DNA of 64,000 nt, from the NCBI GenBank assembly GCA_903923905.1, contig CAIXZH010000093.1:1-64000 (forward strand), given 5' to 3'. This document shows, piece after piece, positions 53,446 through 62,294 of the stretch. Under the pieces are notes generated by a model. It ran no database searches and was not told the DNA's origin. It saw only the letters and a program-made list of their open reading frames with translations. Source of the stretch: an uncultured Bacteroidia bacterium (GTDB lineage Bacteria; Bacteroidota; Bacteroidia; Bacteroidales; Prolixibacteraceae). Both the position numbers and the translations under genes were made by a program. How positions within the stretch are numbered: the first letter of the stretch is position 1; the number at the start of each line of letters is the position of its first letter.

Positions 53446-56104
53446 AAATTAATCTAATTAGAAAGTTTCGTCCACGTTGTGGTGTCCGGTAGGAATAAAA
53501 CCCCCCGTCGGCTGACCTGATTCCCGGGTCAAAATATTGTAAGTCAAAAATATTATTGATAATCACCTGGGCGTTTAGTCCAGGTAATAATTCCTTATAG
53601 GTAGCCGAACCGTTAACCAGGACAAATGCAGGGAAATTACCCGGATTGGCAGGGACCGATGTACCGGGCCCCACCGGTCTGTTGGCGACATAATTCATTC
53701 TCAGATTCAAATTAAGGTGATCAAAATAAGTTGCATTAACACCTGCATTCAGGTGAAAACTTGCAATGTCCCCTATCCGCTGATAGGTATTGGTTAATTT
53801 CCCATTTTTTAGAATATTGTTTTTGGGGTCGGTATAGGTAAAATTGGCATAAATCCCGTAATTACTTATTTTAAGATTCAGATTAGATTGAAGTCCCTGA
53901 ATCTTAAGTGCCCCAATAGCCTGATTCTGACCTGTTGCAGTGCCATCGGCCAATTTTACAATACCCGTTCCAACTACACCATTAAAACTCGAATTATAAT
54001 ATACCAGATCAGCAAAGATGTCCTTTGTAAATCGATAAGCCAGACTCAGGTCAATATTGGAAACCTTTTCAGGATTGAGGTTGGGATTATCCAGTTTGCG
54101 GGAGGTGTTGGTTGAAAATTTGGTCCAGTTTGATGCGTTTTGAAATGCACTTGCATAGATACCCTTGAAAATAAACTTGCCGGGAGTGACTACCATGGCA
54201 ACACGGGGATTAAACTGAGAACCATAGCCTCCCGTCACCCTGATCTTGTTATAATCGTAACGACCACCCAGTGTAAACTTGTAAATGTCCTTAAATTTCC
54301 AGGTTCCCTGTGCATATGCTCCCAAATCGTAGATACTAAAATCATTTCCACCGGGCATCGCATCACCTGAACTGGTACCAATCTCAATAACACTGGCCGG
54401 GTGAAGAAGTGCATTTGGAAGATTTTGGGGAGATACAAGGTCGTTCCCAATATAGGCAGCAGTCCGGTAGTCCCCTTGTATCGAACTGTTTCTTACCTCA
54501 ATTCCACCAACCAGATTAAGCATGGTATTGGGATTGTAGGTTATTTTAAATTCATTTCTAAACTGACGCGAAATCTGGTAATAAAATTGGGTAATCCAAA
54601 AGGGATTAACATTCGCGGCTAAGTCGGCGCTTCCCAGCGACCCGTTTGAATAATTATTGAGATATACAGCTTTTGAATTAGCTCCAACTTCGGTTATCCT
54701 GTACTCTGAAAAGTTCATCAGATTTAATTTATCGGAAATATTATTATCATATTTCATATAGAAAAAGGATTGCTTAGGTTCCCAAAGACTCCCATTCTTC
54801 GCTCCTGCTTCATTATTATCGTTGTAATAATTGGTTCCAGCAGATTCAGATCTCCAAAACTCATAGCCCAGCTGCAGATTGGTAAACTTTAATTTTCCAT
54901 AGAGATACCAATGATCCGAAATATTGGAATATCCAACCGGATTCCCACTAAGCTTCTGAGTGTAAGCTGATTTGTCATAATTTCTGGCCGCATTAACACC
55001 GGCATCCGTAAGACCTACTGATATTGTATCGCCTCTGGTATCCCGGTTAATTGTAAAATATGGATTACCGGGAGTTATCTGATTGGTTCTTACAAAACTT
55101 GCAGCATTGGATGTAACGCTTAATAAGGATGCATAATCAATTGAATTATAGTCATTTGAATTGTAATTGAATTCCGGATAACCTGAAAGGTTTGCTTCGG
55201 ATGACGTGAATCGTTTAACTGTTGTTGAAAATGATACATTATTCTTTTTGAGTGCAATGGTCATGTCCAGGAATCGGGTATTATAGGTTCCCCCTCCGGT
55301 ATTGACTTTAACACCCACATTCTTTTTGCCGGCCAGGATTTCCGTATCACGGGTAATCACATTCACCACTCCGACCAATGCATTTGCCCCGTACATCGTA
55401 GAGGCTGGTCCATAAAGAATTTCAATCCTTTCCACATTGGAGACCGGAAATTGCCTTGACCAATAGGAAATGTTGGACCACAGATCATTTTCTTCAACCC
55501 CGTCAACCAGAAAAAGGGTCCGGTCTGTATTATTTGAGCGGTAGCCTCTTTGATAGATGTTTGAATAAGTGGGTCCAAAAGTTCTTGAAACATCAAATCC
55601 GGGTAAATCGCTAAAAAGTTGTTCCAGATCAACATATCCGCGGCTCATAATATCTTCCCTTGAGATAACCAACACGGTAGCCGGGGCTTCATGCAGATTT
55701 TCTGCACGTTTGGAAACTGATACAATTTGTACGCTTGAACCCGATTGCTTAATATCGTTAATTATATGCTCGAATTTTTGGGGACCAAAAAGTTCGGCAT
55801 CGAAATCCGGTTTTATACTGATCAGTTTATTGGCAAATGAGATGGACTGGCTGACAGAATCCAATGCAAGATAAGAAACTGACATTAAACGGTATGCCTG
55901 TATCAGTTGTTTTTGCGTAAACCCGTTTTCAATGCAGGGCTGAAGCATTTCCTTAATATCGCTAAATAAACCGATATCATATTTTTTTTGCGCCTCCTTT
56001 AATACATTATCATCACATTCCTGACCCCGGGAATGGAGACTTCCCAGCATAATCATTATCAGAAGTACAATACCGTAATGGCTGTTGGTTTTAGTCCTGG
56101 TCAT
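53435..56104 (-). CDS. TonB-dependent receptor with an N-terminal TPR-like domain
   Basis: An 889-residue outer-membrane receptor with signal peptide ending SRGQ. A helical TPR-like domain (about 30-115) replaces the CarboxypepD_reg-like domain usual in this phylum. A plug domain follows (about 125-235: APATVLVISREDIMSRGY, PGFDVSR, FLVDGVEEN, ILYGPASTMYGANALVGVV) and then a 22-strand-type barrel to the C-terminus (RNFLIRLIYEL). No SusD-like partner is encoded nearby, so it is not a typical SusC. Its start overlaps the nSTAND stop by one base (TAATG), which couples their translation. It may import a ligand or act as a signal transducer for this block. Confidence 0.85.
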   Translation of the reverse strand: MTRTKTNSHYGIVLLIMIMLGSLHSRGQECDDNVLKEAQKKYDIGLFSDIKEMLQPCIENGFTQKQLIQAYRLMSVSYLALDSVSQSISFANKLISIKPDFDAELFGPQKFEHIINDIKQSGSSVQIVSVSKRAENLHEAPATVLVISREDIMSRGYVDLEQLFSDLPGFDVSRTFGPTYSNIYQRGYRSNNTDRTLFLVDGVEENDLWSNISYWSRQFPVSNVERIEILYGPASTMYGANALVGVVNVITRDTEILAGKKNVGVKVNTGGGTYNTRFLDMTIALKKNNVSFSTTVKRFTSSEANLSGYPEFNYNSNDYNSIDYASLLSVTSNAASFVRTNQITPGNPYFTINRDTRGDTISVGLTDAGVNAARNYDKSAYTQKLSGNPVGYSNISDHWYLYGKLKFTNLQLGYEFWRSESAGTNYYNDNNEAGAKNGSLWEPKQSFFYMKYDNNISDKLNLMNFSEYRITEVGANSKAVYLNNYSNGSLGSADLAANVNPFWITQFYYQISRQFRNEFKITYNPNTMLNLVGGIEVRNSSIQGDYRTAAYIGNDLVSPQNLPNALLHPASVIEIGTSSGDAMPGGNDFSIYDLGAYAQGTWKFKDIYKFTLGGRYDYNKIRVTGGYGSQFNPRVAMVVTPGKFIFKGIYASAFQNASNWTKFSTNTSRKLDNPNLNPEKVSNIDLSLAYRFTKDIFADLVYYNSSFNGVVGTGIVKLADGTATGQNQAIGALKIQGLQSNLNLKISNYGIYANFTYTDPKNNILKNGKLTNTYQRIGDIASFHLNAGVNATYFDHLNLNLRMNYVANRPVGPGTSVPANPGNFPAFVLVNGSATYKELLPGLNAQVIINNIFDLQYFDPGIRSADGGFYSYRTPQRGRNFLIRLIYEL

Positions 56105-59100
56105 TACTTAACAGATTTAATTTGAGGACATAATTCTTGATATTTGATATCCTTGCCTACAAAGGTTATCCACTCATTTTTGGTTAAATTCCGGTTAACT
56201 TTGGAACATATCCTGGATGACAATAAATCACTGTTTATTTCAAAAACCCTGATTGTCTTGTCGTTACTTGCCGTTATCAATCGATTCCCATCTGGAGTGA
56301 AGTTTATATCCATTACCCAGGAATCATGGCCTGTAATCACAATCGGATTTTGTTTTGGCTCATCAGGATTCCAGATCCTGATCGTGTTATCGTAACTTGC
56401 ACTGGCAAAGGCTTTATTGTCAGGGCTGAAGCTGAGTGAAGTGATACCAGAACGGTGAGCCATATATTCCAATGGATTTTTATTCTGCTCGGAGAGATTC
56501 CATAAATTGATCATGCCGGAGTTATCACCGGACAGCAACATTGATCCATCATTATTTAGTGCAACTGAGAGGATTGTTTTTTTTGTTTTCAAAACAATTG
56601 GATTATCTTTAAAGTTTGAAACCTGGAATATCTTAACTATCCCATTTTGATCGGCCAGAGCCAGCTTAGTTCCGTCGCCCGAAATCGCCACATCTTTTAT
56701 CGCAGCTTCCATCTGCCCTGAAAACAGAGGTAGATTCATTGCATTTAAATCCCAAATTTTAAAGTAACTGTCGGCACCAATGGTGATAACCCTGGTTGGT
56801 GAAAGAACTCTGATTTTGTTGATGATTCCTGAATGGGCAGCAATGCTTTGGGGAGCCACCCCTTTTTCTCCATTAATCCAAACCAGTAATATCCCATCGG
56901 AGGTTCCAGCCAAAACCTTTTTTTGTACAACAGCAATACTGCGAATCCCATTTTTAGTTAAGCCGTTTGTATTTAGAAAACCAGGTTTTTCGCGTGGATC
57001 GTTTAAAGACCATATCAATAGATTTCCGTCATCACCTCCTGAATAAATCGATTTCCCGTTATTGGATAAGGCAATTCCTCTGACAACATCTTTATGTCCG
57101 CGAAAGACTGGTTTGTCAATAATTATATTTGACAATGCATTAAAGATATCCGGATCATCCTTCCTTCCACCGTTTTCGAAATTAAAATTATAGGCATGGC
57201 CTGCCAGGAGGGCTGACAAAACCGGGTTTGTTCCTGCAATGCGTTGAGATTGAATAGACATAGACCGTGCAATGGCAAGGAGTCTTAACCGCTGAGTATT
57301 TTTCTCAGATTTAACGGCCAGATCTGCTGATCTTTCAGCCCTGTGAGCCGAAGAATCAGCTAAAACTTTCGCTGCCCTGGCCTCTATTTCACTTCTTCTT
57401 GCTCTTTGAGCAGAGGTATCAGCTAAAACTTTGGCAGCTTTGGCAGCAAGTTCACTTTTTTGGGCTGAATCCTGCTGAGCAACCGCGAATAGTCTTTGTT
57501 CTTCCGTGATTAATTTTTGTTGTTCGGCTATTATTTGTTGCTGTTCGGCTATTCGTTTCTGTGCAACAGCCTCTTTTCGTTGTATTTCGGCCTTTTTATT
57601 TTCATTTTCCAGTTCAATACCCTTTTCTATTACGATCCTGCTACTGGCATCGGCTTTCAATTTCGAATCTAAAGAAATAATCAGGAAGAGAATAGAGATG
57701 ATCGATGCTATACTCAGAAAGAGTACAATTTTGCGGGATCTGCTTAATTCTCTTTTTTGGGCACTCTCTTTTTTCATGATCTCGAAATCCGATTCTTTCT
57801 TGCTATAATCCAGAAAGTCTATGGCTCTTTCAAATCCAGGATCATAACGTTGGGCCCAGAACGGTGTAGGTTTGTTTTTTTGTTTCCATTTAACCCCAAT
57901 TTCAAGTTCGGGATTTGTCCAAAGTCCTGATTTGCCTTGCTGGTATAATTCAGCAGATTTCGATAAGCGAAGGTAGAGTTCAGCAGATTTCATCTCCTCA
58001 TCGACCCACTCGCGTAGTCGTCCCCACACCCGCATAATGCTCTCATGAGATATATCGATTACGGTTTCAGGTTGGATGGGGACATAATGCGGGGGCATTA
58101 AGAATGCTCTGCCAGGGGCTCTGAATTGATCAATGACTTCAAGCAGATCGCTTTCTGAAGAGTTAATTGTTTTTAGGATGTCTTCAAAGGAGGTGGGTCT
58201 GCGGGTACCTCTTTTTTCAGTTCCGAGATCTGTCAGCGCTTTAAATAAACGCTCTGTTATCTTTTTTTGGTCCTCTTTTTTAAGTTCATTAAAAATCTCT
58301 TCTGCATGTAAAGAGAGGGCCGATACAATTGTACCAACGGCTTCATAATGAAGAATATCTAACGATTCATCCCCGACCCTGTTCAGGTTCCAGTAATCCC
58401 AGGCACGCATTAAGGCATGTTGCATTACCGGTAATTGATCCGGTTTGTCTCCTAAATCGGTAATGAGGCGATCGACCAGTTGATTTGAAATATTCCCTCC
58501 GGTTACCTTGATCGGTTTGACAATCGCATCCTGAAGGGATCGCGGAGTCATTCTGGGGACCAGGAAATGTCCTTTATTAATTGCTTCAGTAAGACCAGGT
58601 ATTTCTGTACAATGATCCAGGAAATCAGATCTCATGGTCAATACAACATAGATTGGAATCTTAAAATCCTGAGTGCTGACAAGATCAAGGAAAAGATTGA
58701 TAAAAAAGATTATTTCTTTCTTTTCTGATTCGTAATTGACATTTTTCTGATACCTGAATGTCTCCTCAAACTGATCGATAACAATGAGCCATGGATCAGA
58801 TCCAAGCTCCCGATGCACCTTGAAGATAGGATCAGGATTATTGCGCAATGTCTGGTCAACATCCGGCAGTCGAATCAGAGCATTCCCTTTTGAGGTTGCT
58901 TTGCGGTTATATGTTTGAGTGTATTCGGTGGCAAATGAAAGGATAGGATTATCGCCAGGCTTAAAGACTGTAATATCCCAGTTCTTTTGGTTGTTAATTT
59001 CACTTCTGAGGATCGATGGAATGACTCCAGCCCGTATAAGAGAGGATTTTCCACTTCCGGAAGATCCTATTATAGCAAGAAAGTGGGTATCCGAAAGAAC

Positions 59101-59211
59101 CGAAACAATATTTTCTATCTGGCTCTCACGTCCAAAAAATAAGTGACTCTCCTCCGTTTCAAAACTGCGAATACCGGGATAAGGATTGAAGTGCTGTTTT
59201 AATTGAGTCAT
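56104..59211 (-). CDS. nSTAND-type ATPase with membrane helix, coiled coil and WD40 propeller
   Basis: A 1035-residue protein. The N-terminal novel-STAND NTPase domain (about 8-400) begins NPYPGIRSFETEESHLFFGR, with Walker A GSSGSGKSS and a Walker-B-like WLIVIDQFEE. One membrane helix is at about 492-513, followed by a Gln/Glu/Ala-rich coiled coil to about 650, including a 21-residue tandem repeat. WD40 repeats fill about 700-1010 (GHKDVVRGIALSNNGK, GNLLIWSLND, SFSPDNKAFASASYDNTIRIW). STAND proteins act as ATP-driven switches that oligomerise on ligand binding. Here it is tethered in the membrane, the WD40 part probably on the other side or as a docking surface. Its stop overlaps the TonB receptor start. 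Confidence 0.85.
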   Translation of the reverse strand: MTQLKQHFNPYPGIRSFETEESHLFFGRESQIENIVSVLSDTHFLAIIGSSGSGKSSLIRAGVIPSILRSEINNQKNWDITVFKPGDNPILSFATEYTQTYNRKATSKGNALIRLPDVDQTLRNNPDPIFKVHRELGSDPWLIVIDQFEETFRYQKNVNYESEKKEIIFFINLFLDLVSTQDFKIPIYVVLTMRSDFLDHCTEIPGLTEAINKGHFLVPRMTPRSLQDAIVKPIKVTGGNISNQLVDRLITDLGDKPDQLPVMQHALMRAWDYWNLNRVGDESLDILHYEAVGTIVSALSLHAEEIFNELKKEDQKKITERLFKALTDLGTEKRGTRRPTSFEDILKTINSSESDLLEVIDQFRAPGRAFLMPPHYVPIQPETVIDISHESIMRVWGRLREWVDEEMKSAELYLRLSKSAELYQQGKSGLWTNPELEIGVKWKQKNKPTPFWAQRYDPGFERAIDFLDYSKKESDFEIMKKESAQKRELSRSRKIVLFLSIASIISILFLIISLDSKLKADASSRIVIEKGIELENENKKAEIQRKEAVAQKRIAEQQQIIAEQQKLITEEQRLFAVAQQDSAQKSELAAKAAKVLADTSAQRARRSEIEARAAKVLADSSAHRAERSADLAVKSEKNTQRLRLLAIARSMSIQSQRIAGTNPVLSALLAGHAYNFNFENGGRKDDPDIFNALSNIIIDKPVFRGHKDVVRGIALSNNGKSIYSGGDDGNLLIWSLNDPREKPGFLNTNGLTKNGIRSIAVVQKKVLAGTSDGILLVWINGEKGVAPQSIAAHSGIINKIRVLSPTRVITIGADSYFKIWDLNAMNLPLFSGQMEAAIKDVAISGDGTKLALADQNGIVKIFQVSNFKDNPIVLKTKKTILSVALNNDGSMLLSGDNSGMINLWNLSEQNKNPLEYMAHRSGITSLSFSPDNKAFASASYDNTIRIWNPDEPKQNPIVITGHDSWVMDINFTPDGNRLITASNDKTIRVFEINSDLLSSRICSKVNRNLTKNEWITFVGKDIKYQELCPQIKSVK
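57313..57438 (-). repeat. Two tandem 63-nt repeats in the coiled coil of the nSTAND protein
   Basis: Two adjacent copies of a 21-residue unit (residues 592-612 and 613-633), each opening AAKVLAD and containing SA-RA-RS. A weaker copy precedes them. The period of three heptads fits a regular coiled coil. Confidence 0.7.
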
Positions 59212-59289
59212 TTTAGTTAGCTAATTCTGTAAATTTACTCCGACCAACTTGTATAACAACGAAAACTATATTTAGTTAGTAAAGTTAAA

Positions 59290-62265
59290 CTATAATTTTA
59301 ATGAAATCATAAATTCATCATGCGAATTAACGATACTGTAAGCTCTTGAATAGCCAAGTGAAAGTGTTGACTTAAGCAAAGAGAAGAGAACAATCTCAAA
59401 ATCGAGCTGAGCACCGGTTGAATAATAGTTGACCTGCCTGAGTTGAGGTTGATCATAACCAATATTGGTAAATAGCCCCATTCCAAATAGCGTCAACCTG
59501 GCATAGGTTGAATAAAGCCCTTTAAATCCAACTTTCCGGAACCGGAAAGGTTTTAAATCCAGTTCCGGAGAAAACTTTCCGTAGTTCAGTGCCGATATGG
59601 CATCGATCTCCATTCCTGGAAAACTCGACATGTCACGATATTGCTGGGCCGATCTGTAATCCAGGTAGTTATTCCCAAATCCACCAAAGAAAAAATAAGA
59701 ATTGGTTTTATCTGATTGTCCGAATGATTGTCCAAGCGAGGTTCTGAACCAAAAAGAGGTGTTTCGTAAAGGCAATAAAAATCCCAAATCAAAATTATTG
59801 ATCAGCTGAGGATAGAACGTTTGCTTTGCCAGACTGCTGTAAGCATATACATTCCAATCGTAACCCTGTTCCTGTTCAATCGCGCCCAGCGATTTACGCA
59901 GTAGACTCTTGTGATAATTAAAGGTTCCCATATAAAGTGTCCGGTAATCGGAAGCAATATTCTGATAATTGGGAAGAGTTTCCAGATCTCCATAAACAGT
60001 TAGCTTAAAATATAGATCCGTTTTATTTGGGGCGAAGCGGTTAAGTAATTTATAATATTTGGTGGAGAATGAATAGCCGGCTCTGGCGAATTTAGTTGGG
60101 CCAAAAAGGTCGTAGAAATCGGCATAATTGTAATTTCCTGCAAAAGTCCAGTTCCAGTAATTGTATTCAGCTGAAATATGAGGAATTTGTTTTTCCGGCA
60201 GACCATTGTTTGGTGTTACTGACAGTTTTAGATTAAGCGAATTCAAGCCCATTGGATCCATAAAATTAAAACGATATCCGCCTGCAACATATCCTTTGTA
60301 ACCCTGAACAATTGGGTACGCACTGGCCAACTTAAGTTCTTTGACCGGGCGGTACCGTTCTTCAACAACTTTTATTGAATCCAGATTGATCTTTAATGGT
60401 GAAGGCAATGTCCAGTTTTCGACTTCCGGAAACCTTTTAAAGATCCGCTGTCCCAAATAGGTCAACGGGTTTACATTTTCCACGGTATCAATTTTCATAA
60501 TGCCGGCAATCATCCCTTCATGGGTATAGTTGAAAACGATCATCGAATCAGCAGAAATTGGCAACGGCCGGAAAAATCCTGTCTCTGCATTAGTCAGAAT
60601 TTGCGCTTTATGCGTATCCAATGAAATACGAAATACATTGGAAACACCAGTATAATAAGATGTTCCATACAGATATTTGCCGTCGGGAGAGAAAACAAAG
60701 TTGGAAGCCGGATTATCTTCAAATTCGTAAATGACCTGTGGATCTGATTTGCCGGCAATCAGGTCAGCAATTTTATAGACCACCAGTTTCTGACTTCCGG
60801 TAACATCCGAAAGTGTGACTGAAATCAACCTTCCATCCTTTGATATTGCGGGGTCAGATAAGTCTATTCCATAAGGAAGAGTCATGACCGTTTTGAGGTC
60901 AGTATACGGAGGCTTAATCTGCACGAGACTGGTACGGCCACTCATGGTCTGAATCCCCCACAACGAATGATCTGCAGGATCAATAACCAGATGGCCGGTC
61001 CGGGTAATTTTAATAAGATCTTTAACTTCTCCGGTTTTTACGTCAACAGACTGAAGTCCCCGCCAATCTCTGTTTTTAGTTGAAGCAAAAATCGTTTTGG
61101 TAGAATCATCATAAGCCAGGTTGGTTACAAAAAACAAACTCGGAGTTAGAACTGGAGCAATCTTTGTCATTGCACCGTTCATCACATCAATAGCAGAAAT
61201 ATAAGCCATTTTGCCGGGATAGTTGACTGCCGCAAGCAGTTTTCTTGAAGCCTGATCATAGTATTGCCGCGAAACTGAGCCAAGCGGCTTTTGAGATATT
61301 TTACGGTAGCTGCTGATGGGAAATTTCCTGATCTCATTCAGATTTGTTTGTTGAAACTGGTGTTCCCAGACAATCCATTTGTCCCATTCTTCCTGAATGG
61401 GAATCCCATATACCTGCTTAAACTGAGCAGCAAAATAGCGCCTACTGGAGTCTGTCCTCGAATAAAACTCTTTGAGCTTTGTAAGGCCATAATGGTATGC
61501 AAGATAGCTTATAAAGCGGGTCCCGTAAAGGTAAGAATTCACCCCTACCTGAAAATCGATAGCTGTCCCTTCCGATTCGAGTCCGATGACATTATAAAAG
61601 AAGGCGCTGTCGCGTACCATGGTGCGAAACACCATTTCATCGTATCCGCCCATTACCCGTCCAATACCGCCGGACATCCAGGTTTCCATAAACACTGCTA
61701 TCCCTTCATGGTACCACCGGGGAGAATACCAACGGGGGGTGGTAAAATAACTGTAGGCCATTGAAACCGGATCGCGGTTATCTGCAACCGTTTTTCCCCC
61801 CAGAATAGTTCGAAAAAGATTATCTTGTTTTGACGATTTATCGCACATTACCTGGTGAGTGAGTTCATGGCTCATCAACCATTGCATCCGCTCATTAGAC
61901 GGAACTACTGAAAAGGTATAATCAAATGGAGCAACGCCAATATTCAGAAAATTCCAGGGGATTACATTGGTTCCACCGTTCCCGACATCTGAAAAATCAT
62001 TGAAAAGGATGTTTGTTTTGCCAGATGGCAGGTATCCCCAGAATTTTTTGTGGAATCCCAGCGCATTCTCGAACGACCTTACGGTATGGGGAACAAGGTA
62101 GGAGGTGTTTTTGTCCATAAAAACGAGCTTAACGTTTGAGGTCTCAAATTGCTCTAAATCAAGTTTCCCCTGTGCATAAAGAAAATGCGGAACTGAAAAC
62201 AACAGTAAGAGGGGAAGAATAAAGAAAGATGCGCATTTGTTCCAACAACATTTGAATGTTTTCAT
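59290..62265 (-). CDS. Gluzincin-type metallopeptidase fused to a beta-propeller and outer-membrane barrel
   Basis: A 991-residue exported protein with signal peptide ending LYAQ. The first part (about 40-330) has a zinc-peptidase core of the peptidase MA type: His133-Glu-Leu-Thr-His137 in SHELTHQVM and Glu187 in WYHEGIAVF. A TolB/WD-like propeller follows (about 340-640: SPDGKYLYGTSYYTG, ISKDGRLISVTLSD). The C-terminal third (about 650-991) is rich in aromatic amphipathic strands, like an outer-membrane barrel. Similar three-part proteins are known in this phylum with no assigned substrate. It sits 29 nt after the REC-PP2C and 78 nt before the nSTAND gene. A cleavage or processing role in surface signalling is inference. 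Confidence 0.8.
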   Translation of the reverse strand: MKTFKCCWNKCASFFILPLLLLFSVPHFLYAQGKLDLEQFETSNVKLVFMDKNTSYLVPHTVRSFENALGFHKKFWGYLPSGKTNILFNDFSDVGNGGTNVIPWNFLNIGVAPFDYTFSVVPSNERMQWLMSHELTHQVMCDKSSKQDNLFRTILGGKTVADNRDPVSMAYSYFTTPRWYSPRWYHEGIAVFMETWMSGGIGRVMGGYDEMVFRTMVRDSAFFYNVIGLESEGTAIDFQVGVNSYLYGTRFISYLAYHYGLTKLKEFYSRTDSSRRYFAAQFKQVYGIPIQEEWDKWIVWEHQFQQTNLNEIRKFPISSYRKISQKPLGSVSRQYYDQASRKLLAAVNYPGKMAYISAIDVMNGAMTKIAPVLTPSLFFVTNLAYDDSTKTIFASTKNRDWRGLQSVDVKTGEVKDLIKITRTGHLVIDPADHSLWGIQTMSGRTSLVQIKPPYTDLKTVMTLPYGIDLSDPAISKDGRLISVTLSDVTGSQKLVVYKIADLIAGKSDPQVIYEFEDNPASNFVFSPDGKYLYGTSYYTGVSNVFRISLDTHKAQILTNAETGFFRPLPISADSMIVFNYTHEGMIAGIMKIDTVENVNPLTYLGQRIFKRFPEVENWTLPSPLKINLDSIKVVEERYRPVKELKLASAYPIVQGYKGYVAGGYRFNFMDPMGLNSLNLKLSVTPNNGLPEKQIPHISAEYNYWNWTFAGNYNYADFYDLFGPTKFARAGYSFSTKYYKLLNRFAPNKTDLYFKLTVYGDLETLPNYQNIASDYRTLYMGTFNYHKSLLRKSLGAIEQEQGYDWNVYAYSSLAKQTFYPQLINNFDLGFLLPLRNTSFWFRTSLGQSFGQSDKTNSYFFFGGFGNNYLDYRSAQQYRDMSSFPGMEIDAISALNYGKFSPELDLKPFRFRKVGFKGLYSTYARLTLFGMGLFTNIGYDQPQLRQVNYYSTGAQLDFEIVLFSLLKSTLSLGYSRAYSIVNSHDEFMISLKL

Positions 62266-62294
62266 AGTAATCCAAATTTCCTGAAGGTTAGTTT

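Noticed and set aside
53435-56104. SusC-type glycan importer
   Set aside because: No SusD partner is adjacent, the receptor lacks the usual carboxypeptidase-like N-terminal domain, and its neighbours are signalling genes.
56104-59211. Antiphage STAND defence protein
   Set aside because: No effector nuclease, TIR or protease domain is fused, a membrane helix is present, and neighbours are receptor and kinase genes rather than defence genes.
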